A stretch of DNA of 64,000 nucleotides from Acorus gramineus (lineage: Eukaryota; Streptophyta; Magnoliopsida; Acorales; Acoraceae). Shown piece after piece: positions 34,961-45,476 of the stretch; positions within the stretch are counted from its first letter, which is position 1; each line of letters opens with the position of its first letter. A program made the translations under genes and the position numbers. The stretch is from positions 2,957,484 through 3,021,483 of the forward strand of contig JAUJYN010000013.1 in assembly GCA_030737835.1 (NCBI GenBank). Direction: 5' to 3'. Below the pieces are notes generated by a model. That model was given only the letters and a program-made list of their open reading frames with translations, had not been told where the DNA came from and made no database searches.

Positions 34961-35187
34961 AGGTGGCGGTAGAGAGAGGGATTGAGGGAGATAGGATCTG
35001 GGGAAAGTTACAAAGGATTTGGGGCAAAATTAAGATGGAGAGGGTAGTTTAGGTAACAAATGTGATGTGACAGGGGTGAAGGGTAAAAAAACAATGAGAC
35101 AGCTCTATAGGGGTAAAAAAAAAAATAAAAATTCCAGGGGTACAGAAAAAATAAGGGTCAATCAAGGGATATTTAGGCAATTCACCC

Positions 35188-36139
35188 AATTATATATCGA
35201 CCTCGTGAAGTATATAATATCATCATGAAAAGCCAAATAAATATCTAGATAAATTAATATATATTAATTTTTTTAAAAAAAAAAAATTAAATTTTCTTAC
35301 ACTGTAATATTGTTATATATAACTCCACTCATGGATTGTATTGTTAGTTGTCACGAGACTACAAAATATTATAACTCATCCATTGTCATCCCTGGTTGGG
35401 CCACATAGTAAAGGCAAATGGATACTTAGAAAATAGTCAAAATATCATGTTTTTAGATTATTCTTAATTTTGTAATTGTTCTTATTCTTTGTCATGCAAA
35501 TATTATTTTACAATCCCATCAAACAAATGAAAAGGTTCAAGAATCCTAAAAAGATGGACCAAATTTTTTGTTTTGTTCATGATTAGATCATGTTATAGCC
35601 GCCTTCTCTTTCTTTTTTATTTTATGCCAAAAATGATGGGATAGTGGTATGTACAATTTTTTTTTCCATTCCAATCCACAAATGTTTTGATTTTTTTAAA
35701 TAGTATATTTCATCTGATAAGATGCATATTTATTTTAAAAATAAACTATATATTTTAGTAAATTGTATAGATTTATTTATAGAAAACATGTAAAATTAAA
35801 AACTACGATTTGATCATTTTCCTTTACTTTTACTAAACCCACCCCCATATACAGCCCAACCCTGTCCATCCCATCTAAGCATATTAATTATCCGAAAAAA
35901 ATCTGAATCTGTATAATTATAAAAATATAAGATATTCAAATATCTAGAGTGCAGATATGAATATCAGTGTATCCGATCTGAAAAATATCTCTATCCAACA
36001 TATATTATAAAAATTTATATATATTTGTATTATATTGTTCATATTTGTTATTTTTATGATTAATCACAATCATGATATATTATATTATTATTAAATTTTC
36101 GTTATCTGAAAGAAAGAATAAACCTTAAAATCTAAATTT
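35188..36139. other. AT-rich spacer
   Basis: No gene. ATATCCGA-type words at 35890-36000 recur at 36470-36560 on the other side of the solo LTR, suggesting the LTR landed in a small inverted-repeat element. Confidence 0.4.
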
Positions 36140-36395
36140 TGTTGTGAATATTGTGGATAACCACCACCACTTCAATTCCCACCACTTTCTCCATAACCCC
36201 CTCTATTCACTTCTCTAACTTTCCACTCTCTCCACCCCATGATGTGTAAATTGAGCCTATAAATAGAGGGCCCTTCAATGTATTGATAACCAACAAATTG
36301 TGAATAAGAAAACTCTTTCTTCTTCTTTTCTCTATATGCTTATGTGCTTTTGATTATATATTCTTATGTTCATGTATTCCACTTAGTTCACAACG
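36140..36395 (+). mobile_element. solo LTR
   Basis: Begins TGTTGTGAATATTGTGG and ends TTCACAACG, an LTR-type TG...CA pair with inverted ends (final A changed to G). AATTT flanks both sides (36135-36139, 36396-36400), a 5 bp duplication. A TATA box CCTATAAATAGAGG is at about 36257-36270. No second LTR or internal region. 256 bp. Confidence 0.88.
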
Positions 36396-36682
36396 AATTT
36401 TAATTTTCATCTCTCTTATATATCATTTCATTATTCAATTTAATATTAATATTTAAACATGTCAATTATCCAAAATATCTGTATCCGAAGATATTCGAAT
36501 CCGAAAATTAATATCCGTATCAAAATCTAAAAGTTAGGATAAATAATTACCATATCCATTCCGTATCCGTCCGATTGACAGGCTTACCATCGCTACCCTT
36601 CTTGTACAAGCCCTTTTTTTACAAGGTTGAAATGCCAAGTTTTAGAAGAAAAAAATCCTCATTTTTTAAATCAATAATGATT

Positions 36683-38013
36683 CCTAGGCCCCAACTTTTC
36701 AAGCCCCATCACAGGCCCCATGATGTGGCAAGTGTACATTATCTATTATACCCTTTACTTGATAACTACCTTAACATGTATCCCTATGATTGTGGAGTAT
36801 CATTTAATTCTGAAAATTCTGTATTTATTCACCATTAATAAATTCTTAAAATCTTGCAACAATATTTGAGAGGGACCGGAGAAACCATTGATGTTGAAAC
36901 AATTGAAAATCTGTCTTGTATGCGAAATGAGGAGGTTTTGCATTATGGAATTGATTTTGTTTATGAAGAATACGTGGGAGCAAATCGAAAATTCTATTTT
37001 TGAGGAGAAGGCACGAAATCTTTTTTTTTCTTTTCGATTTGGATCTCACATCAATGTCTCTCGGATCAGGTTTGACATTATTAGATAAATAAAAAAATTG
37101 TGTTTTGCTTTTTGTTTTAAACACAATTTTTTTTCATGTATTGAATGTCATTTATCACATTTTGATTTATTTTTGTTTCAATATCTAAATGTAACACTCG
37201 ATACCGTTACATTTTATATGTGAGTAGTTTGTTTGATGTTACTGCTACATTGTTGACAATGTAATTTTTCAAATCTGTATTATTTTTGTTACATTCGTAA
37301 ATGTAACAGTCAACCGCATGCATGTATTGATTTATATTTGTTACATTTATTAATGTAACATTCATTCGTGTATTGCATTTGTTTCAATGTAAATAGTAAT
37401 TTATATTTGTTACATTTATTACTGTAACAGTCAAATACATATGTTTGTTAAATGTATCACACAATAAAAAAAGTGTTTGACATTTTCTGTAAAATGTAAC
37501 TGATTATTGAAAATATAATCTGTTTCTAAATTGTTTAAACATTGCATGGAATGTAAAATATTTAGGTAGGAAAATGAAATTGTTTGTTATATTTATGTAA
37601 ATGTAACAGTTCTGATGTAAATGTAACAAATCGTTGTGAGAGATGTAAATATTTAATAAAGGTATTTGATGTAACTAATTCATATAGTAACCATATGTGT
37701 TTTTTTATTTAAATTTGAATACAATAAATATCCAATTTTTTTAGTGTAATTTAGGTTCAATTGTAATTTAGGTAAGGATTTTAAAATTCAAAATTTGAAA
37801 TGGTTAAATGGATTTTAAGATTCACATGGAAAGGTAATAACCGAATAGAGAAAATGGGGGGATTTAGTTTATGAGACAGATTTTTAATGAAGGACATATT
37901 TGTATTTTACCATTTTACCATTTTTAAAAAGTCAACAAGTCAACTAATAACAATCAATAAGGTGATGACACCTCATGGGGCTTGTTAGTGGGGCTTATAT
38001 TTTGGGGCCTAGG
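36683..38013. mobile_element. TIR element copy 1
   Basis: Ends CCTAGGCCCCAACTTTTCAA and (complement) CCTAGGCCCCAAAATATAAG continue into shared AAGCCCCA and GCCCCATGA blocks, an inverted repeat of about 55 bp. The interior has many TGTAACA/TTACATT words. It is the inverted relative of 19218-24150. No target duplication was confirmed. No transposase; it is probably a non-autonomous DNA element. Confidence 0.75.
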
Positions 38014-38162
38014 TATCACCACTGTTAAATTACACTTTTAACCGTTTAAACCTGTTTTAATTTTATTTGCTAAAAATATCTTAACTAATTTGTATCATAA
38101 TCTTAGATATATTTTAAAATTTAAATTTAAATTGCATGAAATTTTAAATTGTAATAAGATTT

Positions 38163-38179
38163 TAAAATTGAGACATGAT
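38163..38179 (+). repeat. left 17 bp target duplication of retrocopy
   Basis: TAAAATTGAGACATGAT, identical to 44144-44160. A T run starts directly after it. Confidence 0.8.
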
Positions 38180-38318
38180 TTTTTTTTTTTAAAAAAAAAG
38201 AAAGGTAGAGCTTTGCTATTCGATTTCATAGTTCAATTTGAATTACAAATTCTGAATTGGGGGAGAATAGATGACATAAATTAAGGCAAAGAAAAGTACA
38301 CCCAGCGCCAATAATGGT

Positions 38319-41300
38319 TAGAAGAGATATCGAACCGAAGCGTCTGCACCCGCGCCTCCGCGCTCACCCCATGATCCGTAAAGCCCCCTCCCGGAATTGG
38401 ACCTCATTTGCCTTGGCTATATACCATCCCCAATCCCGCATGCACCCGCTAAACATCTCCCACATGTTCTCTTGGTACACTCGTGCCCCGTTAAAAATGG
38501 TGTCAGTCAGAGGCTAGTCTCCTGGACATCCCTCTCTCAAACCAGCGATTCACATGGTGTAATCTTCGGGCTCAGCCAGCTTGCACGAGGCTGGATCGTG
38601 CACTAGTGGACCATGCTTGGGAGGAGGCCTTTTCGCTGTGTTCCCTAAAAGCCCGGCTGAGGATCTGCTCCGACCACTCCCCCTTGATCTTTGAAGGAGG
38701 TGACACCCACACAGACTACCACCATTTCAAGTTTGAAAACTGGTGGCTCCTGTGTGCGGGCTTCCGCGAGGTGGTCAAGGAAGCATGGAGGATTCCCGCC
38801 CTGGGTCTTATTGGCGCAAAGAAAGTGGCTTTTAAACTTAAATGGGCCAAACAGGTTTTGAAACGGTTGAGTAGAGTCCAACGTGCTGAGAGACACCAGC
38901 GAAAGTGTGAGATCGAAGGGGAACTTAGAACCCTCGAGGTTAGAGAGGAAACTTGTGCTCTTTCTGAGGAGGACCAGTTACACAGAGCAAATCTTAAGCA
39001 TGGTTCGGAGGAAGTGGAATGGCGCCAACGCTCGCGTGAGATGTGGTTATGAGAGGGGGATAATAACACGAAATTTTTCCATAAAGCGGCAAGCATGAGG
39101 AGGCAGATCAACCACATTGGGAGCTTGCATTCTGGTACTCAGATTTTGGAAGCTCAAGCGGACATTGAACAGCATCTGGTGAACCATTTCACATGAACTT
39201 TCACAAAGGATCGAAACAAAATCCCTGAGTGGTACGATGAAGACCTCAAGAAGGTTCCCGATCACCTATGGCCGGCTTTGGAGGCACATTTTACTACAGA
39301 GGAAGTAAAGGAAGCGGTCTTCGGGGCTGCACCTGCCAAGGCTCCCGGTCCGGATGGCTTCGGCCTACGTTTTTTTCAAGAATTTTGGGCAGTTGTTTAG
39401 GAGGAGGTTCTCGAAATGTTTACTGAATTCCAAAGGGGTTCTTGCGGGATCTGTTGCCTCAATTCCACCTTTCTTGTTTTGATTCCAAAGATTAAAGGTG
39501 TGGTCAAGGTGGGAGATTTCCGCCCAATCAGCCTTGTCAATGGGGCTTACAAAATGGTGGCTAAGGTGTTGGCAAACAGACTACGTTAGGTGATTGGTTT
39601 CATGATTGAGGAGAATCAGTCGGCATTTATTCCGGGGCGGATCCTACACGATGTTTTCATGGTGGCTCAGGAGTGCATCTCTGCCTCCCATCGGGACGGG
39701 CAGAGCGGGGTGGTCATTAAGCTCGACTTCTCAAAATCCGACGACAATGTGAGGTGGGACTTCCTCCTTCACCTATTGACTTGTCATGGTTTTGAACCAA
39801 GCTGGATCCGAATGATAAGAGATTGCGTTTTGACGGCAAAGGAATCAGTTTTGGTGAATGGCAAGCCTTGCAGTTATTTTCACATGAACAAGGGTCTTCG
39901 TCAAGGAGATCCCTTATCCCCCATCCTGTTTACAGTAGTGGCCAATGCTTTTAGCAGAATGATGAAGATGGCAGAGGCGGACAGGTGGATTCAGGGGCTT
40001 TCCATATGCATTGGCGGCCCTTCCACGTCCCATGTCCAGTATTCGGATGATACGGTGATCTTATGTGCTGCTAACTCCCTCTCTATACGGGGAATTTTAT
40101 TCATTTGCAAATTTTTTGAGTTCATGCCGGGCTTGCGTATCAAGTTTCATAAAAGCTCCATGCTCGGAATCCCCCTTGAGGAAAGGAAACTTGCCTCTCT
40201 CGCGGGGATCTTTGGGTGTCGTGTCCGACAGTTTCCCGCAAGGCTCCTAGGCCTTCCTCTCCACTTGGGTAAGCTCCGGAAGGTTGATTGGAACCCGTTG
40301 GTGGAAAAATTCGAACGAAGGTTGGAGGGATGAAAAGGTAAGATACTGAGCACTGGCAGATGATTGGTCCTACTTCAAGCGGTATTATCAAACCTTCCCG
40401 TTTTCTTTCTCTTGATCTTCAAAGTGCCAGAGGGTATTATGCAAAAGATTGAAGTCATTCGAAGACGCTTCTTTTGGAGTGGTGCGTTCGGTGACAGGCA
40501 AAAGGCTCATTTGGTCCGTTGGGACCTTGTTTGTAGCAGGAAGAGATTGGGTGGGGCAGGTGTCCTCAACTTGGCCGACTTGAATAAGGTGTTACTCAGC
40601 AAATGGAGATGGAGATGATTGTCCAACCATGATCTGTTGTGGTGCCGGCTTATGGAGGCGAGGTTCGGGTGCGGTGATCATCAGAACCGTTTCCCGGTTG
40701 TCTCTCCCCACCTCTCCTTCACTTACAAGAACATATTGTCATGCTCTGACGGTTTTATGGAGGCTATTCGATGGAGGGTGGGAGATGGGAGATCCACAAG
40801 CTTCTGGCACGATGTTTGGCTCGGGGACAGTGCATTGAAAGACCGTTTTGGGGAGATATTTAGATTGGCCCGAGACAAAGGAGGGACGGTGGCTAGCTTT
40901 TGGAGGTCCGGCGCACCTAATGGTGTTTGGGACGTGCGTTTACATCGGAACCTGGGGGGTGCGGGGGCTGACACCCTCCATGATCTTTTGCGAGAGCTTT
41001 ACTTTGTGGAGCTTGCGCATGGCATATCGGATTCAGTGTGTTGGCGTCCACAGCCTCATCACCCTTTCTCCATGCGAAGTTGCTATGATTGGTGGCGGTG
41101 AGCATTGCCCAGCTTTGACTCAACCTCTATAAAGGCCCAAGAGATCTGGAAGGCAAAGATCCCACTTAAAGTGCGTTGTTTCATGTGGCAAATGTTTCAA
41201 GATAAAGTCCTCACCAAGGTTTATAGAGCTCGATGGGCACCCAACGACGATCTAACTTGCTCTCTCTGTGGGGGTGGAGAGGAAACAGTCCGTCACTTGT

Positions 41301-41780
41301 TCCTCGAGTGCTCATTTGCATGTCAGCTTTGGCGGAGACTCAAGTTGGCGACAGGGCTGCCGGACAATCGAGGTTCCTTGGACGACTTATGGATGGCAGG
41401 TAAACAGATGAGGCAGAAGGGGGACAGAAGTGCTTCCAGAAAGATCACTCAGTCATACATCCCTGCGGTGGTGTGGACCATTTGGCTTGCTTGTAATCAC
41501 CAAATTTTTCGAGACACAAACGTATACATAAAGAATCTATGGGAGTCGGTGCTGACTTATATAAAAAATTGGGGGACTGTGTGTGCCGGGGCAAGCAAAG
41601 TCTTGTATGTCGGGGGAAAAATCATGATCGAGGAGTAGTCCTTGGTGTGAATTGTTGATTTTGTTTGTTTTGTTTTTTTGGTAGACTCATTCTCTACCTT
41701 TCCCTGTTTTGGGTATGTTTGCTTTGGTGTTGAAATAAAATTAGGGCGCATGCCTACCATTTAGTCAAAAAAAAAAAAAA
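38319..41780 (+). mobile_element. L1-type LINE, decayed ORF2 with poly(A)
   Basis: Plus-strand non-LTR retrotransposon. The order is endonuclease end (RLDRALVDHAW, ICSDHSPLI), reverse transcriptase (APGPDGFGLRF, FRPISLVNGAYKMVAKVLAN, NQSAFIPGR, GLRQGDPLSPILF, YSDDT) and zf-RVT at 41105-41340 (KVRCFMWQMF, CSLCGGGEETVRHLFLEC). At least five stops or frameshifts (for example near 39052, 39195, 39400, 39588, 40333) kill it. The active-site box reads YSDD, not FADD/YADD. A tail of about 14 A at 41767-41780. AATGGT flanks it (38313-38318, 41779-41784). 5' end is truncated. Confidence 0.92.
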
Positions 41781-42149
41781 TGGTGCCATTCCGCATCCTC
41801 CAAATCGTCTACGCTTCCGACGGGACTATGGATTGCGATAAGGGCAGCGATACGCCCACCACCTTTTTTGCTTGGGGCACCACCTTTTGAAGCCCACCAC
41901 CTTTAATTTTTTCACTTACCAAGTGCACCACCATATATAAACACCCTACGAGAAACACCCTTCTCACCACCCACCATATTTCATCCCATTGACCTCTCTC
42001 TTCCCTCTCTTTCCTCTCGTTTTTTTTTCGATCTAGCCTCTCGAAAACCTCTTTGGCACATCCCATACGTTGCACTCATGAGGATCCATTCCAGAACCTA
42101 CAACGTTTTTTTTTTTTTTGTTCCCATCGATAGATACTTTGTCTATGAA

Positions 42150-43985
42150 ATATAACAACGTAGAAAATCCATGTGTCTATTCCATTCCAGAACCTACGAG
42201 TTAGTTTTTATGTTCCTGTTGACAGTTACATTGTCTATGAAATATAACTACGTAGACACCTCAGGTGTCTAACCCATTCCAGAAACTATGAGTTTTTTTT
42301 TATGTTCCCATCGACATGTACATTGTTTAGAAAATATAACTACATAGACAACTTATGTGTCTAACCCATTCTCAAACCTACAGGTTTTTTTAATGTTCCC
42401 ATCAACAGGTACATTGTCTAGAAATAGACAATCCATGTGTCTAACCCATTTCAAAGTCAACAGGTTTTTTTTTTTTTTTTGCATAAGAGTCATATGTATT
42501 TTAGATTCAGGTGGTGGGCTTGTCCAGGCCAATTTTGTAGGGTGGTGGCACCTATAGGTTGGTGCTCTTAATTATTCTGTGTTAAATACTGTATGGATGG
42601 TTTCTATGTAAACAAAGGTGGTGCTCTAAGCAAGTAAGGTGGTTGACATATCGCTGCCCTATATGAAATTGTGATGGTTCTTTTGTCACAAAATGGATTA
42701 TTAGATAGAATAGTAATACGTACATCCGTAACTCCTCGTTTGGGGTGGAGGATAAGTCAAGAATAGAGAAGAATAAATGACCTATATGTCTAACACATCC
42801 CAGAACCTATGGGTTGATTTTTCTGTTTCCATAGACAGAAGTATTGTCTATAATATTTAAAAACTTAGATATTTCATGTGTCTAACCCATTTCAGAACCT
42901 ATGGATTAATTTTTCTATTTTCATAGACATAAGTATTGTCTAAAATATTTAAAAACTTAGACACTGCATATGTCTAACCCAATCCAGAACCTATTAATGA
43001 TTTTTTTGTTTCCATAGACACAAATAACGTCTAGAGTTTTTAAAAACTTAGACAATGCATGTGTCTAACTCATTCCAGAACGTATGGATTGATTTTCTGT
43101 TTTCATAGACAGAATTATTGTCCAGGGTATGGAATTTAAAAACTTAGACACTGCATACGTCTAAGTCATGCCAGAACCTTGATTGATTTTTCTGTTTCCA
43201 TAGACAGAAGTATTGTAAATTTATAAACTTAGATAGAGCGTAGTAATGGATTGGATTTCTACTTGCTCCCAGGGAGTTATGATTACAACTGTTGAAAGCG
43301 ATAGCAAAAAGATAGTTTTGAGTTAATAGGATAGTCACTTATTATTTCCAGTTAGGAAGCGAGGCGACCAACCGAACGAAGGTGCAAGCGTAGGAGACAT
43401 CTCTATTTTTCCCCTGGGGCTTCCTAACTTTCTCATCAAAGGCTACCTCACTCGAAAGCTCTTACCCTCGTTTCTCCTCATTTCTAAAAGTACATCAAAG
43501 TAGCATTCAAAGATCCAACATTTCAGGTCCAAGACGGTTAGAAAAAAATTTCAAAGCCAAAAGTGAAGAAGAAGGTGACCGAAGGTGTGGAAACCAATCT
43601 AAAGCTTCTACCACAGATTCAGGTCTTCACCATCCCGATCCTGCACTAGTCACTTCTTGGAAGCACCAGGCACGGCAGGGTTCGTTACAAGTTTTTTTCG
43701 ATATTATACCATTCCAACTCCTTCTCGATACCTCCCAAGGAAAATGAAAATCCCGCTCTCCGATCTTCGTCACTCATATGTTTCCACACCTATGTGTCTA
43801 ACCCATTCCAAAACCTTTTGATTTATTTTTTGTTCACCTAGACAGGATTATTGTCTAGAACCTTTAACGACGTAGACACTCGATGTGTTTAACCCAAATC
43901 AGAACATACGGTTTTCATATTGTTAACCTAGACATCTTGATTGTCTAGGTTAAATAAATACATAGACAATACATGTGTCTAACGC
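42150..43985. repeat. about 90 bp minisatellite in three blocks
   Basis: Units start GTGTCTAACCCATTCCAGAA, contain a T-run, TGTTCCCAT, AGACA, TATTGTCTA and end near AACTTAGACA. Blocks lie at about 42150-42465, 42780-43220 and 43790-43985. TGTCTA and TAGACA make each unit partly palindromic. Confidence 0.85.
43230..43780. other. unique sequence inside the minisatellite-rich element
   Basis: Moderate GC, no continuing reading frame or known family recognised. Confidence 0.35.
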
Positions 43986-44374
43986 GGGAAAAGAGAAAGG
44001 GCGGCAGATAGAAGGTGGTGCTCTTAATCATTATACCTTAGAAGTGTTTCAATGCCTCTGGTTAGTTGAGGAGGTGGTGCCTAAAATAGTTTAGGTGGTG
44101 GCAATATCTCTTCCCTTACTATATCACCGCGGCCAAGTTGTTATAAAATTGAGACATGATAAAATGAACCAAAGTTTTAAATTTCAAAAAATGTATTTCA
44201 AAAAAAAACCAACAAAAAAAAAAAAAAAACTAGAATCACAGATGAGATTGTTTAATTAAATATGGAGTGGGTTAAACGTGAAATAAAACAGTAATTGATC
44301 ATGATTATTTTTATCGAATTGCCCTTCTCTCAAAAAGCCTTCCTTTTTTAACACAAAAAAAAAAAAAAACCCTT

Positions 44375-45462
44375 CCTTTTTGTTTCTTCTTTTAAGACCA
44401 ACGGTACGCGACCTAAACCCTACCGACGACGTTTTCTTGTTCAATCGTCGATCAGGTTAAATCTTTTATTATATGCTACATTATTACATGCATTCAATTA
44501 ATCATTGAATTCGATTTTTATTCCATGCATTATTACATGCATTCGATTTCGGTTCGATTGGACGAAGATATCATTGGTTTTTTTTTTTTTTTTGTGTGTT
44601 AATCTTAGTGGGCTTAAAAAGATTAGAGAATCTCAAAAGACAGACCAAAAATTATGTTTTGTTGATGATTTGATCATGTTTTGTGGTTTTGGGGTTGTCC
44701 AGGTGGTCAAGACGAGATTTTTTTTCTTTAATTGGACGAATATTTGAATTTTAGGGTTTGAAATATGTTAATTGGGGTGGGTGTGTTGGGGTTAAAAGAA
44801 ACTCAGTGTAGATCAAAAATTATGTTTTTTTGATGATGTGATCCATGTTTTTGTGTATATGTATAGTGGTGGATTTAGAATTATATGATTGGTGGTGTTA
44901 ACAAGATGGTGGAGAAGGTAGAGAGAGAGGAGAGAGAAATAAAAAACTAGCCATGCTAAAAAAGGAAACGTTAAACCCTAATTCACGTGACTTGCACATG
45001 AAGATTAGATTTTAGGGTTTTTTTTTTTTTTTTTTTTCATTTTTCGGGTGTATTCAGGCAAGCCCAGGAGCCATGGATGTGATTTGATCAAAGATTTAAA
45101 TTTTAGGGTTTGAAAAATATTATCTTGGGTTTACATGTATTCCATTGTTTGATCTCTATTAAGTTCTTATTTTATTTTTATTTTTTGTAGATTAAACTGA
45201 ATTCAATAACCTAAAATCTAAATCTTGTTCCCCCTTTTCATTTTTCAAAATTAAACTCTTCTTTTGTGCAATTAACAATGATTGTGTTCTTTATATGATG
45301 CATTATTTTACATGCATTCAATTAATTAATTCGGTGGTTCTATTAGACCATGAAATTATGGTTCCTTTGACCTTGAGTAGACCAGACAAAGGTTTATGTT
45401 TTTCCATACTTTAATTGTTTCAAGAGTTAACACATGTGTGTGTTTTTTTGGAGTGTGAACAG
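44375..45462 (+). promoter_or_regulatory. 5' leader exon and leader intron of the HAC gene
   Basis: GC-richer ACCTAAACCCTACCGACGAC ends at ATCAG (44455) before GTTAAATC, a plausible donor. The matching acceptor TGTGAACAG ends at 45462, 14 bp before the ATG. CTAAACCCTA is a telo-box-like motif common in plant leaders. The transcription start is not defined. The intron holds T-rich plant-intron sequence. Confidence 0.5.
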
Positions 45463-45476
45463 ATTATCCAAGAGTC

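Larger units (their letters stand above)
31594..35187. mobile_element. Mutator-like element with captured gene fragment (Pack-MULE-like)
   Basis: Ends GGGCAAATTGTCC and (complement) GGGTGAATTGCC begin diverged inverted repeats of about 100 bp, containing T-runs followed by ACCCC. AATTATACA (31585-31593) and AATTATATA (35188-35196) form a 9 bp duplication with one mismatch, the size made by Mutator-like transposases. Inside are a PB1-like transposase N-terminal remnant (32060-32376) and a minus-strand ARM-repeat fragment (34690-34960). The MULE catalytic domain is missing, so it is non-autonomous. TTACA-rich stretches flank the centre. Confidence 0.85.
41841..44116. mobile_element. TIR element with minisatellite interior
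   Basis: Left AGGGCAGCGATACGCCCACC; right (complement) AGGGAAGAGATATTGCCACC; both then have CACCACCT words. A third copy of the end, pointing left, is at 42617-42660 (GGTTGACATATCGCTGCCCT), so two nested or tandem elements (41841-42660 and the rest) are possible. No coding region; no clear target duplication. Confidence 0.6.
38180..44143 (-). pseudogene. small processed retrocopy, split by a LINE and a TIR element
   Basis: A minus-strand insert between identical 17 bp repeats. A T/A-rich tail (38180-38199) lies at its 3' side. Removing the LINE (38319-41778) and the TIR element (41841-44116) leaves about 200 bp: 44117-44143, 41779-41840 and 38192-38318. The last two join in one frame, IHSPVGSVDDLEDAEWHHYW then RWVYFSLP and a stop (38281-38283). 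It looks like the 3' end of a cellular mRNA. The source gene was not identified; LGRGDI upstream is too short to assign. Confidence 0.6.

Noticed and set aside
36575-37124. Open frames at the left end of TIR element copy 1
   Set aside because: They cross the terminal inverted repeat and are not preserved in the other copy.
41841-42660. hAT element with 8 bp duplication
   Set aside because: The flanks (ttgcgata, atatgaaa) do not match, so the class was left open.
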